A stretch of DNA of 64,000 nt from Chrysogorgia sp. JL179-B06 (GCA_035772405.1 JAYKKM010000439.1:7248001-7312000); one strand, 5' to 3'; shown: positions 46,489 through 58,489, numbered from the stretch's first letter. Numbers and translations: made by a program. Notes: generated from the sequence alone by a model not told the origin.

Positions 46489-47289
46489 TTAGAAATAGTG
46501 GTCTATGGTGGTTGGATCGACTGTTTTGTTTGGGGTTAAGACGCCTAGTAGCTCGCGATTCTCTTTGTCTGTTAGACCTACTATTGGTGAGTCGTCGGGG
46601 TTTGCGTCAATCATCCGTTGTCCTCTACTTGTCTCGTCCCTTTCAACGACTTTGCCAACAAGACTTAGGAACTGTGTCAGCGCCTTATCGTTTCTCGTTA
46701 TTTTGTTAATAGTTAAACGACCATCCTTATTTCGCTTTAAGACGACATGTGGTTTACCTCGCTCGCTATTTTTTAAAATAGGTTTGTACTCGATATTATT
46801 AGTCCCCGTCCTTATGTTTGAGTTTTTAATTGACTCGAGTACGTTGTCGTCGTTCATATTAAGATCTATGTTATACGTCTCTCTCATAAATCGACTCAAA
46901 GCCGTATGCAAGTCATTTTCAGGGTAGTTAGGTGCGTTAATATTTGGTAGGTTTTCAACTGAACGAACCTTCATGACGTCACCACTACCCTTATTGGCGA
47001 TTTTCACCGTTTTTTCGTCATCATTGTCTGTGAACGATGTCTCATTCTCTCTATGTTGGTTTCTCCTAGTTAGTTCTCTTTTTATCCTAGTTATTCTGTC
47101 GCTAACTTCGTCATACTCAACACGGACGTTACTCGACATAATCCTATTAGCGTACTGTATACTCTTCACCAATATTATCGTATAATTCTCTTCGGTATCG
47201 ACGAGTTCTTCGTTTAGTTGTTCGTCCGTAGATGATTTAAACTCGTCACGTTCTTGCATTTCGATGCCATCGAATCCTCCTTCAGCCAT
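46489..47289 (-). CDS. Polinton hypothetical protein, 266 aa
   Basis: This is the only Polinton ORF that looks full-length: ATG at 47289, natural stop, 266 codons. The protein is acidic and hydrophilic. It has Glu/Asp-rich and Asn-rich stretches, an RITRIKRELTRRNQ basic helix, and a C-terminal block KPHVVLKRNKDGRLTI. There is no signal peptide or membrane segment. It lies between the integrase (10 bp upstream on the same strand) and the membrane-protein gene. I do not recognise a domain; a virion-associated role is only a guess from position. Confidence 0.6.
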   Translation of the reverse strand: MAEGGFDGIEMQERDEFKSSTDEQLNEELVDTEENYTIILVKSIQYANRIMSSNVRVEYDEVSDRITRIKRELTRRNQHRENETSFTDNDDEKTVKIANKGSGDVMKVRSVENLPNINAPNYPENDLHTALSRFMRETYNIDLNMNDDNVLESIKNSNIRTGTNNIEYKPILKNSERGKPHVVLKRNKDGRLTINKITRNDKALTQFLSLVGKVVERDETSRGQRMIDANPDDSPIVGLTDKENRELLGVLTPNKTVDPTTIDHYF

Positions 47290-47296
47290 TTATATA

Positions 47297-47990
47297 CTAC
47301 TCGATATTTCGAATATCACTTTCTGGTATCCATGAATTATGTTTACTGTCATAACCAAGCCACTTAACTAAAGCCATCTTTTTACCTCCCACCTTCTTTC
47401 TCTTTAGTATCTTCTCAACCTTATAAACGTCGTCTTTTTTGTCAACAGCTGATAGCTCTTCTTCGTAAAACTTACCGATGGGTTCCCCTTCATGGTCCTC
47501 TATCTCGTACATGTACGTGTTAGGGTCGCCACGTATAACTTTTGACACTTTGAACAGTTCTTCAGTGAAGTTAGCTTCATACCCTTTGGTGAAAATACTT
47601 TTATACTTTGATATCCTGACAGTCTCACCTACTTTGAACTTTGGTAGTGGGCATCCACCGAAATGGTATCCAAACAATGTCGTCCATACGTCGTTTTCGT
47701 TTTTCTTATACTCACATCTTTAGGTTTCATAAGAGTAGTACTGTGTTTGGTATTGTTGTAATTTTCAACGAGCTGATCCAAAATGTCTATCCACTTATAC
47801 GTTCCTTTACTATAGAAGTACTTCCACATAGACGTCTTAAGTGTTCTGTTAAACCGTTCCACGACTGCTGCCTTTTTATCGGAGTTCGTGCTAAAGTATT
47901 TCACATCGTGTTTCTCCAATAGATCTTTCACACCAACGTTATAGAATTCCTTACCATCATCGAACTGAACCAACTTTGGATACTCGCCAA
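47297..47990 (-). pseudogene. Polinton integrase with chromodomain, N-terminus missing
   Basis: The upstream frame (to 47629) has VQFDDGKEFYN, the second catalytic Asp block of retroviral-type integrases, and KAAVVERFNRTLK with the catalytic Glu. After a frameshift near 47660 it continues with FKVGETVRISK and a C-terminal chromodomain (ALVKWLGYDSKHNSWIPESDI), which in related elements binds histone marks. The zinc-binding domain and the first catalytic Asp are absent. The sequence runs straight into the polymerase gene's 5' end (48042, opposite strand), so about 150 residues have been deleted. Confidence 0.85.
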
Positions 47991-49665
47991 ATCTGACGAA
48001 GGAGCAGACAAAGTAAGAGACAAAGTGACAAACTAAAAAACATGAAGTCGCTTTTCAGAGAGCAAGAGGAAGACACAAGAAAGGTCAACGATATGTTTCC
48101 TACAGTCACACAAAGGCAAATAGCATTCAAAGGATACACTAGATCGTATAACGTTGAAGTGATCGACAATAAGGATCCACTATCACAACTCAACAAAACT
48201 AGAGTAACTGTGGGTCTAACTCTAAGGAAAGACCTAAGACAACTAAGAAGTATAAAATACAATGAGACACTAAAAGTGACTCTAGAGAAAAAATTAGATG
48301 GAGATAGAACGACGTTTAAAACCGCGTTCTTCAATAGTGTCACTAAAATAATAATTAATAGTAACGGCATATATAAAACCACAAGACAGTCAAGCGAAGA
48401 GATAGTAAATCGTATAGCTGTGTGGCTATCAGAAGGGTCTGGGTGGACTATAGACAATATAGACGACCACTATATAAACGTAATAGTGTACGAACCTCTA
48501 AAAGGATCCAGCTATATCGAACTACCGTTGGAATTGAGGAACTCATTGAAGGGTCTAATCAACATAAAGAATAATGACGACAAGTGTTTCATGTGGTGTC
48601 ACATACTACATAAGAACCCAGTACGCGAGCACCCAGAGAGAGTGTCAAAACATAAGAAAAACATTAACACTGTAGACTATGAGGGAGTCGACTTCCCAGT
48701 ATCAGTTAAACAATACAATAAAATAGAGAAACTTAATAATACAAACATCAACGTATTTGGGTATGAGGACAAACAACCATTCCCCATCTACGTGTCCAAA
48801 GAGAGCAACGAGGATCATATGGACCTACAGTACAGTACTGCTAATAACAAAAGATGAGAAACAACACTACGTATATACATTAAGGACTTTAATAGGTTTA
48901 TGTATAATCAATCAAAACACAAGAGCTTCTGTAGGTACTGTCTTCAATGTTTCAGTACAGTTGACATACTAGAGAATCACAAAGAGAATTGTATAGTGGT
49001 TAACGGAAAGCAAGCAATTAAGATGCCAGAAGGGACAATATTCTAGAGTACAAAAACTTCCACAAACAACTAGAAGTACCATTCGTCATATACGCTGATT
49101 TCGAGGCTATTACGGAGAAGATTGACACAGTGGCACCGTCTACAGACAAAATATACTAACGCATACCAGAAACACACAGACTGCGGATGTGGGTACAAGG
49201 TAGTCTGCTGCTACGACAACGGGTACAGCAAGCCTGTAGAGGTATTCCGCGGTAAGAACGCAGTTAGGAAATTCATGAAGAAGATGCTAGAAGAAGTCGA
49301 GTACTGTAAAAAGGTAAAGAAAGAACACTTCAATAAGGACATGATTATGACTTCCGCTGATAAGATCAACTTTAAGAAGGCTACTAGATGTCACATATGT
49401 GATAAGAATTATGTAAGTGGAGACGTAAGAGTTAGAGACCATTGCCACGTCACTGGTAAATACAGAGGTTCAGCACATCAGCTATGCAACAGGAACTACA
49501 GACTAACTGATAAGATACCCGTCATCTTCCACAATCTAAGAGGTTACGATAGTCACTTCATAATGCAAGAAATAGGGAAGCTTGGACAGAATATCAACGT
49601 TATACCCAACAACATGGAGAAATACATGGCCTTTATGTTAGGTAAACATCTAGTATTTCTAGATA

Positions 49666-51172
49666 CAGTACTGCCTAGAATTAACCTAACGGAAACCGCG
49701 GTTAACCGGGGTTCATCCACGGATGATCCGCGGATGATCCGCGGTTCAACCTGGGTTCATCTCCGGTTCAACCGAAGTCGATCCTCGGTCGATCCGCGGT
49801 CGAACCTCTGTTGGTCCGCGGTTCAACCTCGCGTAACCTAACCGCAATATTAACCGCAATCGAATTTCGGAATATGTCGTTTATTTCCGAAGTTTGGCGT
49901 CGTTTGACACATGGTTTAAGTTCTGTTGCAGTTCGAAGAAATGGGAAAGTTGTCAAAATAATGAAATATGCTAAGTTACGGCAGCGATGTAGAATATTAC
50001 TTATTTCAGAATATAATATCGTTTGCTATGAATTTGATAATATCGTTTGGGAGAACTTGTGGCAACTTAAAATAAATACTTGTGCATTATCACAGGGAGC
50101 CGTAACGTGAAGCGAGTTTATAAACAGCGAACTAGCGAGTTTATTAGTGAAGCGAGTTTAACAGTAAAGCGGGTTTGTTTGGTATTTTTACACAAGAATT
50201 GTATTAAATCGCTATTAAAATGTTCTTACTTGTTAATTTTGTCGATCGACAATCGGGACAAATTACAGACAACCAGACCAGAAAGGCAATGAGTCAGTGT
50301 TTACATCAATTCGGAAGGCCGTTGACTGTGCGTCTCGCCGGTAGTGATTTCGGTAGTGATTTGTTTTGACGTCTAATGTAGTTGTTAGGTAAAATCTTAG
50401 CTTGAAAATCGGCTACATGATAGATTAAAGGTTAATGTTCACAGTCGTTTTGAAAATTTTGTAATTGAAAGCTGTGGTAACTTATATATTGGAAACATTT
50501 TTAGTGGATACCTTTCGTATCATCTGTGCCCCAATTTGAGTCGACCACCGGAAGTTAATTAGTCAAACATATCATCTGTCAATCTTTTACACAAAATATA
50601 TAATCTAGAGGTCGTTTACACGAGCCCAACCCGGTCGACCCGTCTAATAATAATAAACTAATAATAATAAATTCCTGTTAGCGTTTACACGACAGCCGGG
50701 TCGACCGGGTTAATATATTCATGTAAACACGGGTTGACAGTCAGACCTTGGTTCGGGCGTTGTCTAAACGTAATCTTGTATATTCAACTTGAATTTAGCT
50801 AATACATTTGGTTTGCTTTTCCTTCCTTTTCTTCTGCCGTCGTGCAACGCATTCTCTATATTTGACCAACTCAGACAAAACACTCTTACAATAATGTATA
50901 AATCACCGTTTGCCGACACAATAGCGTCCAGAATACTCATTGAATAGATCTAATTTCATTTGCTTTCGTGTTCTTACGATCGGGCGAGATCGGAATCCGA
51001 AGTGTACGGTCGCCAATACTCTTGCGGTTGCGGTGGAATGTGTCGACCGCAACATCACCGCAACCGAACCGCAAACGAACCGCAACCGAACCGCAATCTA
51101 ACTGCAACCGAACCGCAAACGAACCGCAACCGAACCGCAACCGCAGTGTTAGGTTAATTCTAGGCAGTACTG
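49666..51172. mobile_element. TA-flanked element with degenerate palindrome arrays, in Polinton polB
   Basis: The ends are CAGTACTGCCTAGAATTAAC and its complement, with TA on each side (49664-49665, 51173-51174). Removing it with one TA restores the polymerase frame. The left subterminal zone (49693-49850) has CCGCGGTT/GGTTCAACC-type words; the right (51030-51145) has a tandem array of ACCGCAACCGA units. It is 1507 bp with no transposase. A TA duplication would fit Tc1/mariner-type or related transposases. Confidence 0.85.
50739..50859 (+). repeat. 121-bp sequence identical to 57065-57185
   Basis: Direct copy, no mismatch seen by eye. It lies within the TA-flanked element. Just upstream, 50607-50732 forms an imperfect hairpin with GGTCGACCCG and CGGGTCGACC. 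Confidence 0.85.
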
Positions 51173-53212
51173 TAGTTTCCAATTCATGAGCTCTAGTTTA
51201 GACAGCCTAGTTAACAACCTACCAAAAGACTGTTTCAAATATACTTCCGAAGTATTCCAAGGTAAGGAGCTAGAAGTCAAGAACTAGTGTCGAGAAAGGG
51301 TGTGTACCCATACGATTATATGGATAGTTTCGATAAGTCTGGTCTAACATCGAAAGTCTACCATCAAAGACTAAGTTCTATAGTATGCTAAATGATGAGA
51401 ACATATCGGAGGAGGACTAGGAACATGCGCAAAACGTATGGAACACCTTCGACATGAAGAGTATGGGCGACTACCACGACCTATACCTAATGTCTGACGT
51501 ATTACTGTTATCCGACGTATTCGAGAACTTTAGACAAACCTGTAAATGTTACTACCAACTAGATCCATGTCATTACTTCACATCACCTGCACTATCATGG
51601 GACGCCGCACTAAAGATGACGAACATAAAACTAGAGTTGATGACTGATATAGACATGTTCCAGTTTATCGAGAAAGGAATGCGTGGAGGTGTGTCGTATA
51701 TAGCGAATAGATATGGTAAAGCCAACAATAAATACATGAAGAACTACGACGACAAGAAACCTTCAAAGTATATCACATATACTTAGACACTAACAATCTA
51801 TACGGTTGGGCGATGAGTCAATACCTGTACCTACCTACTGGTGATTCAAATGGATCAGTAACACATACACACCTATCCAAATACGTCAAAGACGACTCTA
51901 GAAAAGGACTGATACTAGAGGTCGATCTGGAATACCCTAAAGAGCTGCACGACCTCCACAACGACTATCCATTAGCTCCAGAGAAGGTGAGAGTGCATGA
52001 CAATATGTTATCAAACTATTGTAAGAACATACAAAAGAAATTCAATATATCCATAGGAGAGGTAAAGAAGTTAGTACTTAATCTAAACGACAAAGAGAAA
52101 TATGTCGTACACTATAGAAATCTACAACTATATAAGAAACTAGGAATAAAAGTCAAAAGAGTACATAGAGTACTACAATTCAATCAGTCGCCATGGCTGA
52201 GACAATACATATACTTCAATACGGACAAACGAACTCAAGCTAATAATGACTTCGAAAAAGACTTCTTCAAGTTAATGAACAATAGTGTGTTTGGAAAGAC
52301 CATGGAGAATCTACGAAAACGCGTTAATGTCGAGCTAGTAACAAGTGAGGACAAACTGAAGAAACTAGCCTCGAAACCCACCTACATTTCTAGCAAAATA
52401 TTTAATGATAACTTAGTAGCTGTGCACAAGATCAAAGAAACACTAACCCTAAATAGGCCAGCATATGTGGGTATGTGTATTCTCGATCTGTCAAAAGTAT
52501 TAATGTACGACTTTCACTATAACTACATCAAAAAGAACTACGACGATAAAGCCAAACTACTATTCACCGACACAGACAGTCTAACATACGAAATTGAGAC
52601 GGAGGATATATACAAAGACATCTACGCCGACAAAGACATGTTTGACTTTAGTGGATACGACAAGTCGTCTCCATATTTTGACCCAACTAACAAAAAGGTT
52701 ATTGGTAAAATGAAGGATGAAACGTCAGGAGTCCCGATCGTCGAGTTTGTAGGTCTAAGATCTAAGATGTACAGCTATCTAAAAGAAGATGGAAAAGGTG
52801 GAAAGACCGCTAAAGGTATCAAGAAGAGTACCATTAGAAAGAACATAAGACACGATAACTATAAGGATGTTCTAATAAATAGTAAACAAATGTCTCACAC
52901 AATGAAAACCATAAGAAGTAAAAACCATCAATTAGGAAGTTACGAGATTAACAAAATATCACTAAGTTGTTTCGACGCCAAAAGATACATTTTAGAAGAC
53001 GGAATATCTAGCTACGCCTATGGACACTACAAAATAAACTAGAGAGATACCCAAACAATATGTCACAAAAAGAGAAATCTATAATTTAACCATTTTAACC
53101 AATTCTCAAATTTTACCAATTTATCAATTTTCAAATTTAACCATTTTAACCAATTCTCAAATGTTATCAATTTAACCAATTTCAAATTTAACCAACTTAA
53201 TACCAACCAACA

Positions 53213-53551
53213 CGTCCCACACGGCTCAACCATGGCAGTCACAAAAACCTAATATATGGTTTCCACAAATTTAACCAACACATGGGACCTAAAAACCATA
53301 CACACGGCTGAACCATGGCAGTCCACACACACAAAGAACATGGGGGTACCAATGCACCTTTCCCAATCGTATAGATTCCTAAAAATGGATCTGACTTTTG
53401 GAAAACTATCCTGATTCCGAAAAATGGATTTGACTTTTCCAAATCATACAGATCCCGAAAAATGGGTCTGACTTTTGGAAAATCGCCAGATTCCTAAAAA
53501 TGGATCTGACTTTTGGAAAAATGTCCTGGTACCCCCATATTCTATACTACT
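53213..53551 (-). repeat. Polinton right terminal inverted repeat
   Basis: Inverted counterpart of 35741-36093, ending TATTCTATACTACT before the AAGAAA repeat. Short AACCAATTTTAACC-type tandem words at 53085-53195 lie just inside it. Confidence 0.9.
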
Positions 53552-53660
53552 AAGAAATGCTGTTATGGTTGCTACTAAAACAATTAGACAACTCGCCCTC
53601 GTTGTTATGAGCAGATAGTCAACTCGGGCTTCGCCCTCGTTCACTACAGTGTATGTATAG

Positions 53661-54972
53661 GTTAGACAATGGTCACGAGTGCTCTATGCATGGGAGCATA
53701 TATACGAGACCTTTAGAAATTAACCTATTGTTGTTAAAGGGGAACTGTATCCAAAAAATAAATTACTTTTAAATAAATCCCTTTAAGTATAATGTTTAGA
53801 AATGTTAATAGTTTTACGTTATCTGCTCTTGTACTCAAGAAATAACGTTTTCATTCTCGTATTTTGTGCTTCTGGACGCCGCCATTTTCGAGTTTGTTCG
53901 ACGGCTCAAGATTGATGTACAGCGGTGGTTTTCTTTTCAATTTTGACGTCATTGAGTGCTAATCTTTTGTTCTTTGCACTCAAGTGACGTCAAAATTGAA
54001 AAGAAACACCCGCTGGACCTCGAGTATGAGCCGTAGGGCAAACTCGAAAATGCCGGCGTCCAGAAGCATAAAATATGGAATTTAAAATAGCTTCTAATCG
54101 TACGAAGGAGCATAACTGCATAACAAATTGTCAAAGTACTAATTATAGTCATATCATCAGTTCGAATAAAAATGGTTCAACTGACCAACGAGTTTTTACT
54201 ATTTACGTTATACCGAAACGCAAAGTACATTGAGTCTCGGTATAATGTAAAACAGTAAAAACTCGTTGCTCTGTGGTCAGTTGAACCATAGTTAGTAGAG
54301 GAAGATGGTTTGGAAGCTCCATTGTCTTTCAAGATGACGCAATGGTCATGTTATTGTATTGGAGAAAGTGTTTGTTATTGGTTGAAGAAAGGAAATTCTA
54401 TGGACACGTGACGGCGAAAGACTCACAACACGTGACGATGATGGACTACACTAATTAAATGCGAACGTTGTTATTGGATGACTGCTTCATTATACAGAAA
54501 ATACAATACGTTCAGTGACCGTGAAAATGAACAAAAACATAGAACAATGACTTTTGCGGACCTTCCAAACCATCCCTTCTACTAACCATGGTTGAACCAT
54601 TTTTATTCGAACTGATGATATGACTAATTAGTACTTTGACAATTTGTTATGCAGTTATGCTCCTTCATACGATTAAAAGCTATTTTAAATTCCCAGGAGC
54701 ATAAAATCTTGTGCTTAACAACAATAGGTTAATTTTATACACTCTGTAGAGTCCCGAGAATTAAGGCGCTGTTGCAATGTTTCATGCAACTTGTCTGTAA
54801 GAAAAAGGTCAGCAGAGTGCAACGTGGGCCCATGCTTGCATTTACACGTTTTACTTAGCATGCCTCTAGATCAGTGTTGCGAGACAAGTTGCAAGATGTT
54901 CGGCCCTCGTGGTCTTCTATCTAATTCGAGGGACTCTATATCCCATAGGGCACGAGTGACCATTGTCTAACC
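53661..54972. repeat. Nested fold-back cluster
   Basis: The outer arms are GGTTAGACAATGGTCACGAG and its complement (53661, 54953). Nested inside: 53860-54076 (GCTTCTGGACGCC arms), 54080-54710 (arms containing GAAGGAGCATAACTGCATAA) and an inner hairpin with CAACGAGTTTTTACT arms near 54187-54265. No gene. Confidence 0.8.
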
Positions 54973-55035
54973 GACTTACTGTAGAATATGGTCACACCCA
55001 CGAATAATTTCTTTGTTCGTGTGCTCCATTTAGTC

Positions 55036-55328
55036 ATTAGTATGCTCTACAGTGTGTCCCAAAAAAAAGGCTACCTTTTCAAATTCAAATTAGCATGTTA
55101 ATTCAAGCAACCTATTGTAGTTCTTTGAAATTCATTATCGCTTTTGAAATACAAAACGCTTCTGAACGCTTTCCAAACGCAGACTTGAAGTTATTCTTAA
55201 TCACCCGTGTGTGCATACACTAAAACCCCTTTGACATTGAACACAATAGGTTGTTTAAATTAACATGCTCATTTGAATTTGAAAAGGTAGCCTTTTTTTT
55301 GGGACACCCGGTATAGAGCGTACTAATG
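55036..55328. mobile_element. Mariner-like MITE
   Basis: The arms of about 85 bp contain GTGTCCCAAAAAAAAGGCTA and its complement, with TA dinucleotides just outside. No ORF with a domain. Confidence 0.75.
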
Positions 55329-55568
55329 AGTATGCAATTCAGACAGTTTGTGGAATATAGAGCATTGAAATACTGTGTGGTGATTGGCTGAGTGGGGGTG
55401 ACCATGTTCTAACTCAACCTCGTACCCAGGGTCTTCTCAGTGTCCGGGGAGGGAGCGCCCGGGATGGGAGGGGAGTGGAGCGAGGGAAGAGAAGACCCTG
55501 GTAAAGGCTGGTCACGTGACTCAAAGGATATTGGATTATTTTGTAACCTGGCTTATTCTCGCTTATAT

Positions 55569-56426
55569 CATCCGGGGGGCCGGATCGCTGTGAAAACATG
55601 CCACAAACGTTTATAATTGAAAGTACAGTATAAGGATAATTTAAAAATATTACAATTTATTGGAAAGACAGTACGGACTGCAGACAGAAGTTGAAAGATG
55701 GTGGATTACTTCGAAAAATGCGTTGATTTACGGACATTTGTTGCTGCCATAAGATAAACATTAGGGACTTTAATATCTACGACGGCAACCTAGGACGGGG
55801 ACGTCGTTCAAACAAAAGAATCTTCATGCGAAACAGTAAGAATGAATAATTTTTATTCCCAAGAGTAATTTCAACGCCGTTCTCGTTCTGTTTACAACGC
55901 CACTGAGAGCATTTTCACGTCTTTAGGACGACGGTAACTCGCGGAGAGATGAGAGATGTGACTTAAGACTGACTTAAACACCGACACTATAATCGTTTTA
56001 GGAATATTGAAGCGTTTTGGAGATCATAAAACAAGCTTGGAGTGTCAAATACGCTAGTCAATCGACCGTGGTTTCATTCAAATGTAAAAATTTGTATTGC
56101 TTTTACTGCCGTCGCCGTCCTAGGTTGCCGTCGTAGATCTTAAAGTCCCAATGATCAACGCCAGAACAGTTCGAATTTACAATTTTAATACAGTCAGACT
56201 ATGACTATTATTTTAAATACTAATCATGTTTATCTTAATATGACAGCAACAAATGTCCAGTAAATCAACGTATTTTTCAAAGTAATCCACCATCTTTCAA
56301 GGCTTTCAACTTGTCTGCAGTCCGTACTGTCTTTCCAATAAATTGTTTATCTTTTTAAATTATCCATATACTGTTTATGCTTTCAATTATAGAAGTTTGT
56401 GGTATGTTTTCACAGCGATCCGGATG
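55569..56426. mobile_element. Fold-back MITE, about 860 bp
   Basis: The ends CATCCGG...GGATCGCTGTGAAAACAT and its complement continue as arms of about 250 bp (for example ACAGTACGGACTGCAGACA and its complement) and an inner pair GACGGCAACCTAGGACGG. No transposase. Confidence 0.8.
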
Positions 56427-57800
56427 AAAAGAAACACGCTTCACTGCTTCACTTCCGCGACCGTAAAGACAGCGTAGCGACCATATGGAAACCAGGCTTA
56501 AGTAATGGCGGACTTCCGGCTTCATTTTCTGAACAATAGTTGCTCGATCCAGTCTTTATTTAGAGATCAGTGGTTTTGGCTCAGTTTCATCGCCTCGTTT
56601 CCTCAAAAGTTCTCCCTCTCCCGCCCAGGTTACTTTTGGGGTTACTGGGGTCACAGCCGTCAGGCTACTGTGTCAGGGTAGGGTGTCTGTTGGGGGTCTA
56701 GGTTACCTCAGCGAGTTGTTACAGTTCCTTCTGCCATTCACTTACTTCCATGATGGCAGATTATCACAGAGTGACTCCTTGTTATTGCGTGTATCCGGTT
56801 ACTAGTTCTTGTGGCTGTGTTTGTGGCACTAACGTCACAACCGAACATGTTCCGGAAGACAGCGAATCTTCACCGAGATCTGGCTGCAGCTCCCCCAGTT
56901 GTCCGAAAATTAGCTCTATTCGGGCAAAAATGGTCTTGTCATTCGGGCATTCATTGTTGTTCATCGTTTAGCAATGGTTAAAAGTTGCATATAGTCAGAC
57001 CCAGCCTATAGAATAGGCTTTTCAAAACACGAAAATCAAAATAGAAGGCCTGGTGTCTAGGCTGAGTCAGACCTTGGTTCGGGCGTTGTCTAAACGTAAT
57101 CTTGTATATTCAACTTGAATTTAGCTAATACATTTGGTTTGCTTTTCCTTCCTTTTCTTCTGCCGTCGTGCAACGCATTCTCTATGTGTTAAAGGAGAGA
57201 TATCCACGCGGTCTAAATTTGGAAAATCTGTGTTACTTTAACGGTAATTAAATACTTCGAATCCCGCACACTGCCGCGGCTGCAAAAACGAGAAAAATGC
57301 CCTCAAATTGCAGGAAATACACTTTCAGAGAATCAAAAATTCAAAGATTTGCTCGGGGGAGCATGCCCTCAGGACCCCCTAATGTACATGTTTCCAATGC
57401 ATGTTCAAGTATACATTAATGAAAAACGTGTAATAATGCTTAGGCTAAACGATGGTAATTCGAGTTCTTCAGTAATATTGACGTCATCATTTATTCGGGC
57501 AAGTTTGGCTCAGCCCCCCCCCCCCCCCCCCCCCTACAAAATTTTGCCCGTACGCCTATGGTAGATATAACAGTATAGGTTGTAGACTAGCAATGTCTGA
57601 AATTAAATCGTATTTCTTTTACAGTTATATGAATATATTTATAATTTCCAAATATGTTTAAAATGTTTGCCCCCATTCCGCAGTATATCGTGACAACTTA
57701 TTACGAAACTACTGTATAATGAACTTACTTATCTCACATTTCTCTGTAGTATAACTCAAATGTCAGCAGACACATGCATGCGTTGCGTACCTATTTTTAT
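56427..57800. other. No gene supported
   Basis: An unsupported 73-codon frame lies at 56750-56971. The 121-bp repeat is at 57065-57185 and a C run at 57516-57534. Nothing with domain evidence. Confidence 0.4.
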
Positions 57801-57809
57801 GTTTTCCGG

Positions 57810-58410
57810 GGAAGAGGTTCCCTCGGTAGGTTAAGTCCAGCACATTATTGCACAATTATTGCATCTACCGAGGGAAGGGGACTCCCTCTGTAGATTGTCG
57901 GCTGGCTATTGTATCGGCAAGGGACGCGGTTCCCTCATAGGATATTAGGCTATTATGTCTGCAGGGCGACAAGGTTCCCCTCGCATGCTGCTAGCAATTT
58001 ACATTTGCTGGGAGACACGGGGATTTCCTCGGTAGATCGAGTGCTATTGCATCAGCGAGGGAATTGCATCTGCATGGGATGAGTTTTCCTGGGCAGCCAA
58101 TAGCTGGATGGAGCTGCACCTAGGGCGAAAAGGTTCCCCTCGCACGCTGCTTGCAGGCTGTCAGCGAGGGACGCGGTTCCCTGGGCTGATGATAGCAGTC
58201 TATTGCATCTGCATGGGATGAGTTTCCCTGGGCAGCCAATAGCTGGACGGAGCTGCATGAGGGCGACTAGGTTCCCCTCGCTTGGCGGTGGCAGATTGTT
58301 GCGATTGCAGTGCTCGGCATTCTGCCAGGGGACGGAGGTTCCCTTGGTGGGTTACTGTACGTGCAAGGTTGGCTACAGCCGGAGAAGCGGTTCCCCCGGC
58401 ACGTTTTGAA
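57810..58410. repeat. Degenerate minisatellite with GAGGGA...GGTTCCC words
   Basis: Irregular units of about 65-75 bp contain GGTTCCCTCGG-like and GCGAGGGA-like words that are complementary to each other. A longer unit of about 150 bp repeats at 58063-58145 and 58204-58282 (ATCTGCATGGGATGAGTTT, GCAGCCAATAGCTGGA). GC-rich compared with its flanks. Confidence 0.8.
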
Positions 58411-58431
58411 CAGTGAGTGGCGGTCATTACG

Positions 58432-58489
58432 GGAAAGTATCAGACCGAGGTCTTGACAGTCCGAGGTCTGATATTTTCCCGTAATGACC
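58432..58489. repeat. Short hairpin
   Basis: GGTCATTACGGGAAA and its complement flank two CCGAGGTCT words. Confidence 0.85.

Larger units (their letters stand above)
48042..53042 (+). pseudogene. Polinton DNA polymerase B, frameshifted and interrupted
   Basis: Family-B polymerase in pieces on the plus strand. The N-terminal region (48042-48857) has the RGLINI-like and MWCHILHKNP blocks typical of Polinton polymerases. Exonuclease motifs: IYADFEAI (about 49093) and HNLRGYDSHF (about 49531). Between them a Cys/His module (CHIC...DHCHVTGKYRG...CN) resembles endonuclease VII folds. Polymerase motifs: LDTNNLYGW (about 51783), LMNNSVFGKTMEN (about 52276) and TDTDSL (about 52568). At least five frameshifts are present, at about 48855, 48878, 49040, 49150 and 51779, plus a decayed stretch at 51250-51450. 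The TA-flanked element splits it at 49665. Without that, about 1160 codons. Confidence 0.9.
35741..53551. mobile_element. Polinton/Maverick, degenerate, with two nested elements
   Basis: The terminal inverted repeats are about 340 bp. The 6-bp AAGAAA lies on both sides (35735-35740, 53552-53557), matching the 6-bp duplication known for Polintons. Genes: two unknowns, packaging ATPase, major capsid protein, membrane protein and integrase on the minus strand, polymerase B on the plus. I find no adenovirus-like protease and no clear minor capsid protein. All genes are damaged. Native length without the insertions (7427 and 1507 bp) is about 8.9 kb, shorter than typical 15-20 kb Polintons, so large internal deletions are likely. 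Confidence 0.9.

Noticed and set aside
46505..46927. Plus-strand 140-codon frame
   Set aside because: Antisense to the 266-codon Polinton ORF, with composition mirroring it.
47957..48457. Hydrophobic 166-codon frame on the minus strand
   Set aside because: It is the antisense shadow of the Polinton polymerase N-terminus.
56750..56971. Cys-rich 73-codon frame on the plus strand
   Set aside because: No splice or homology support; the opposite strand is also open. Left as unassigned.
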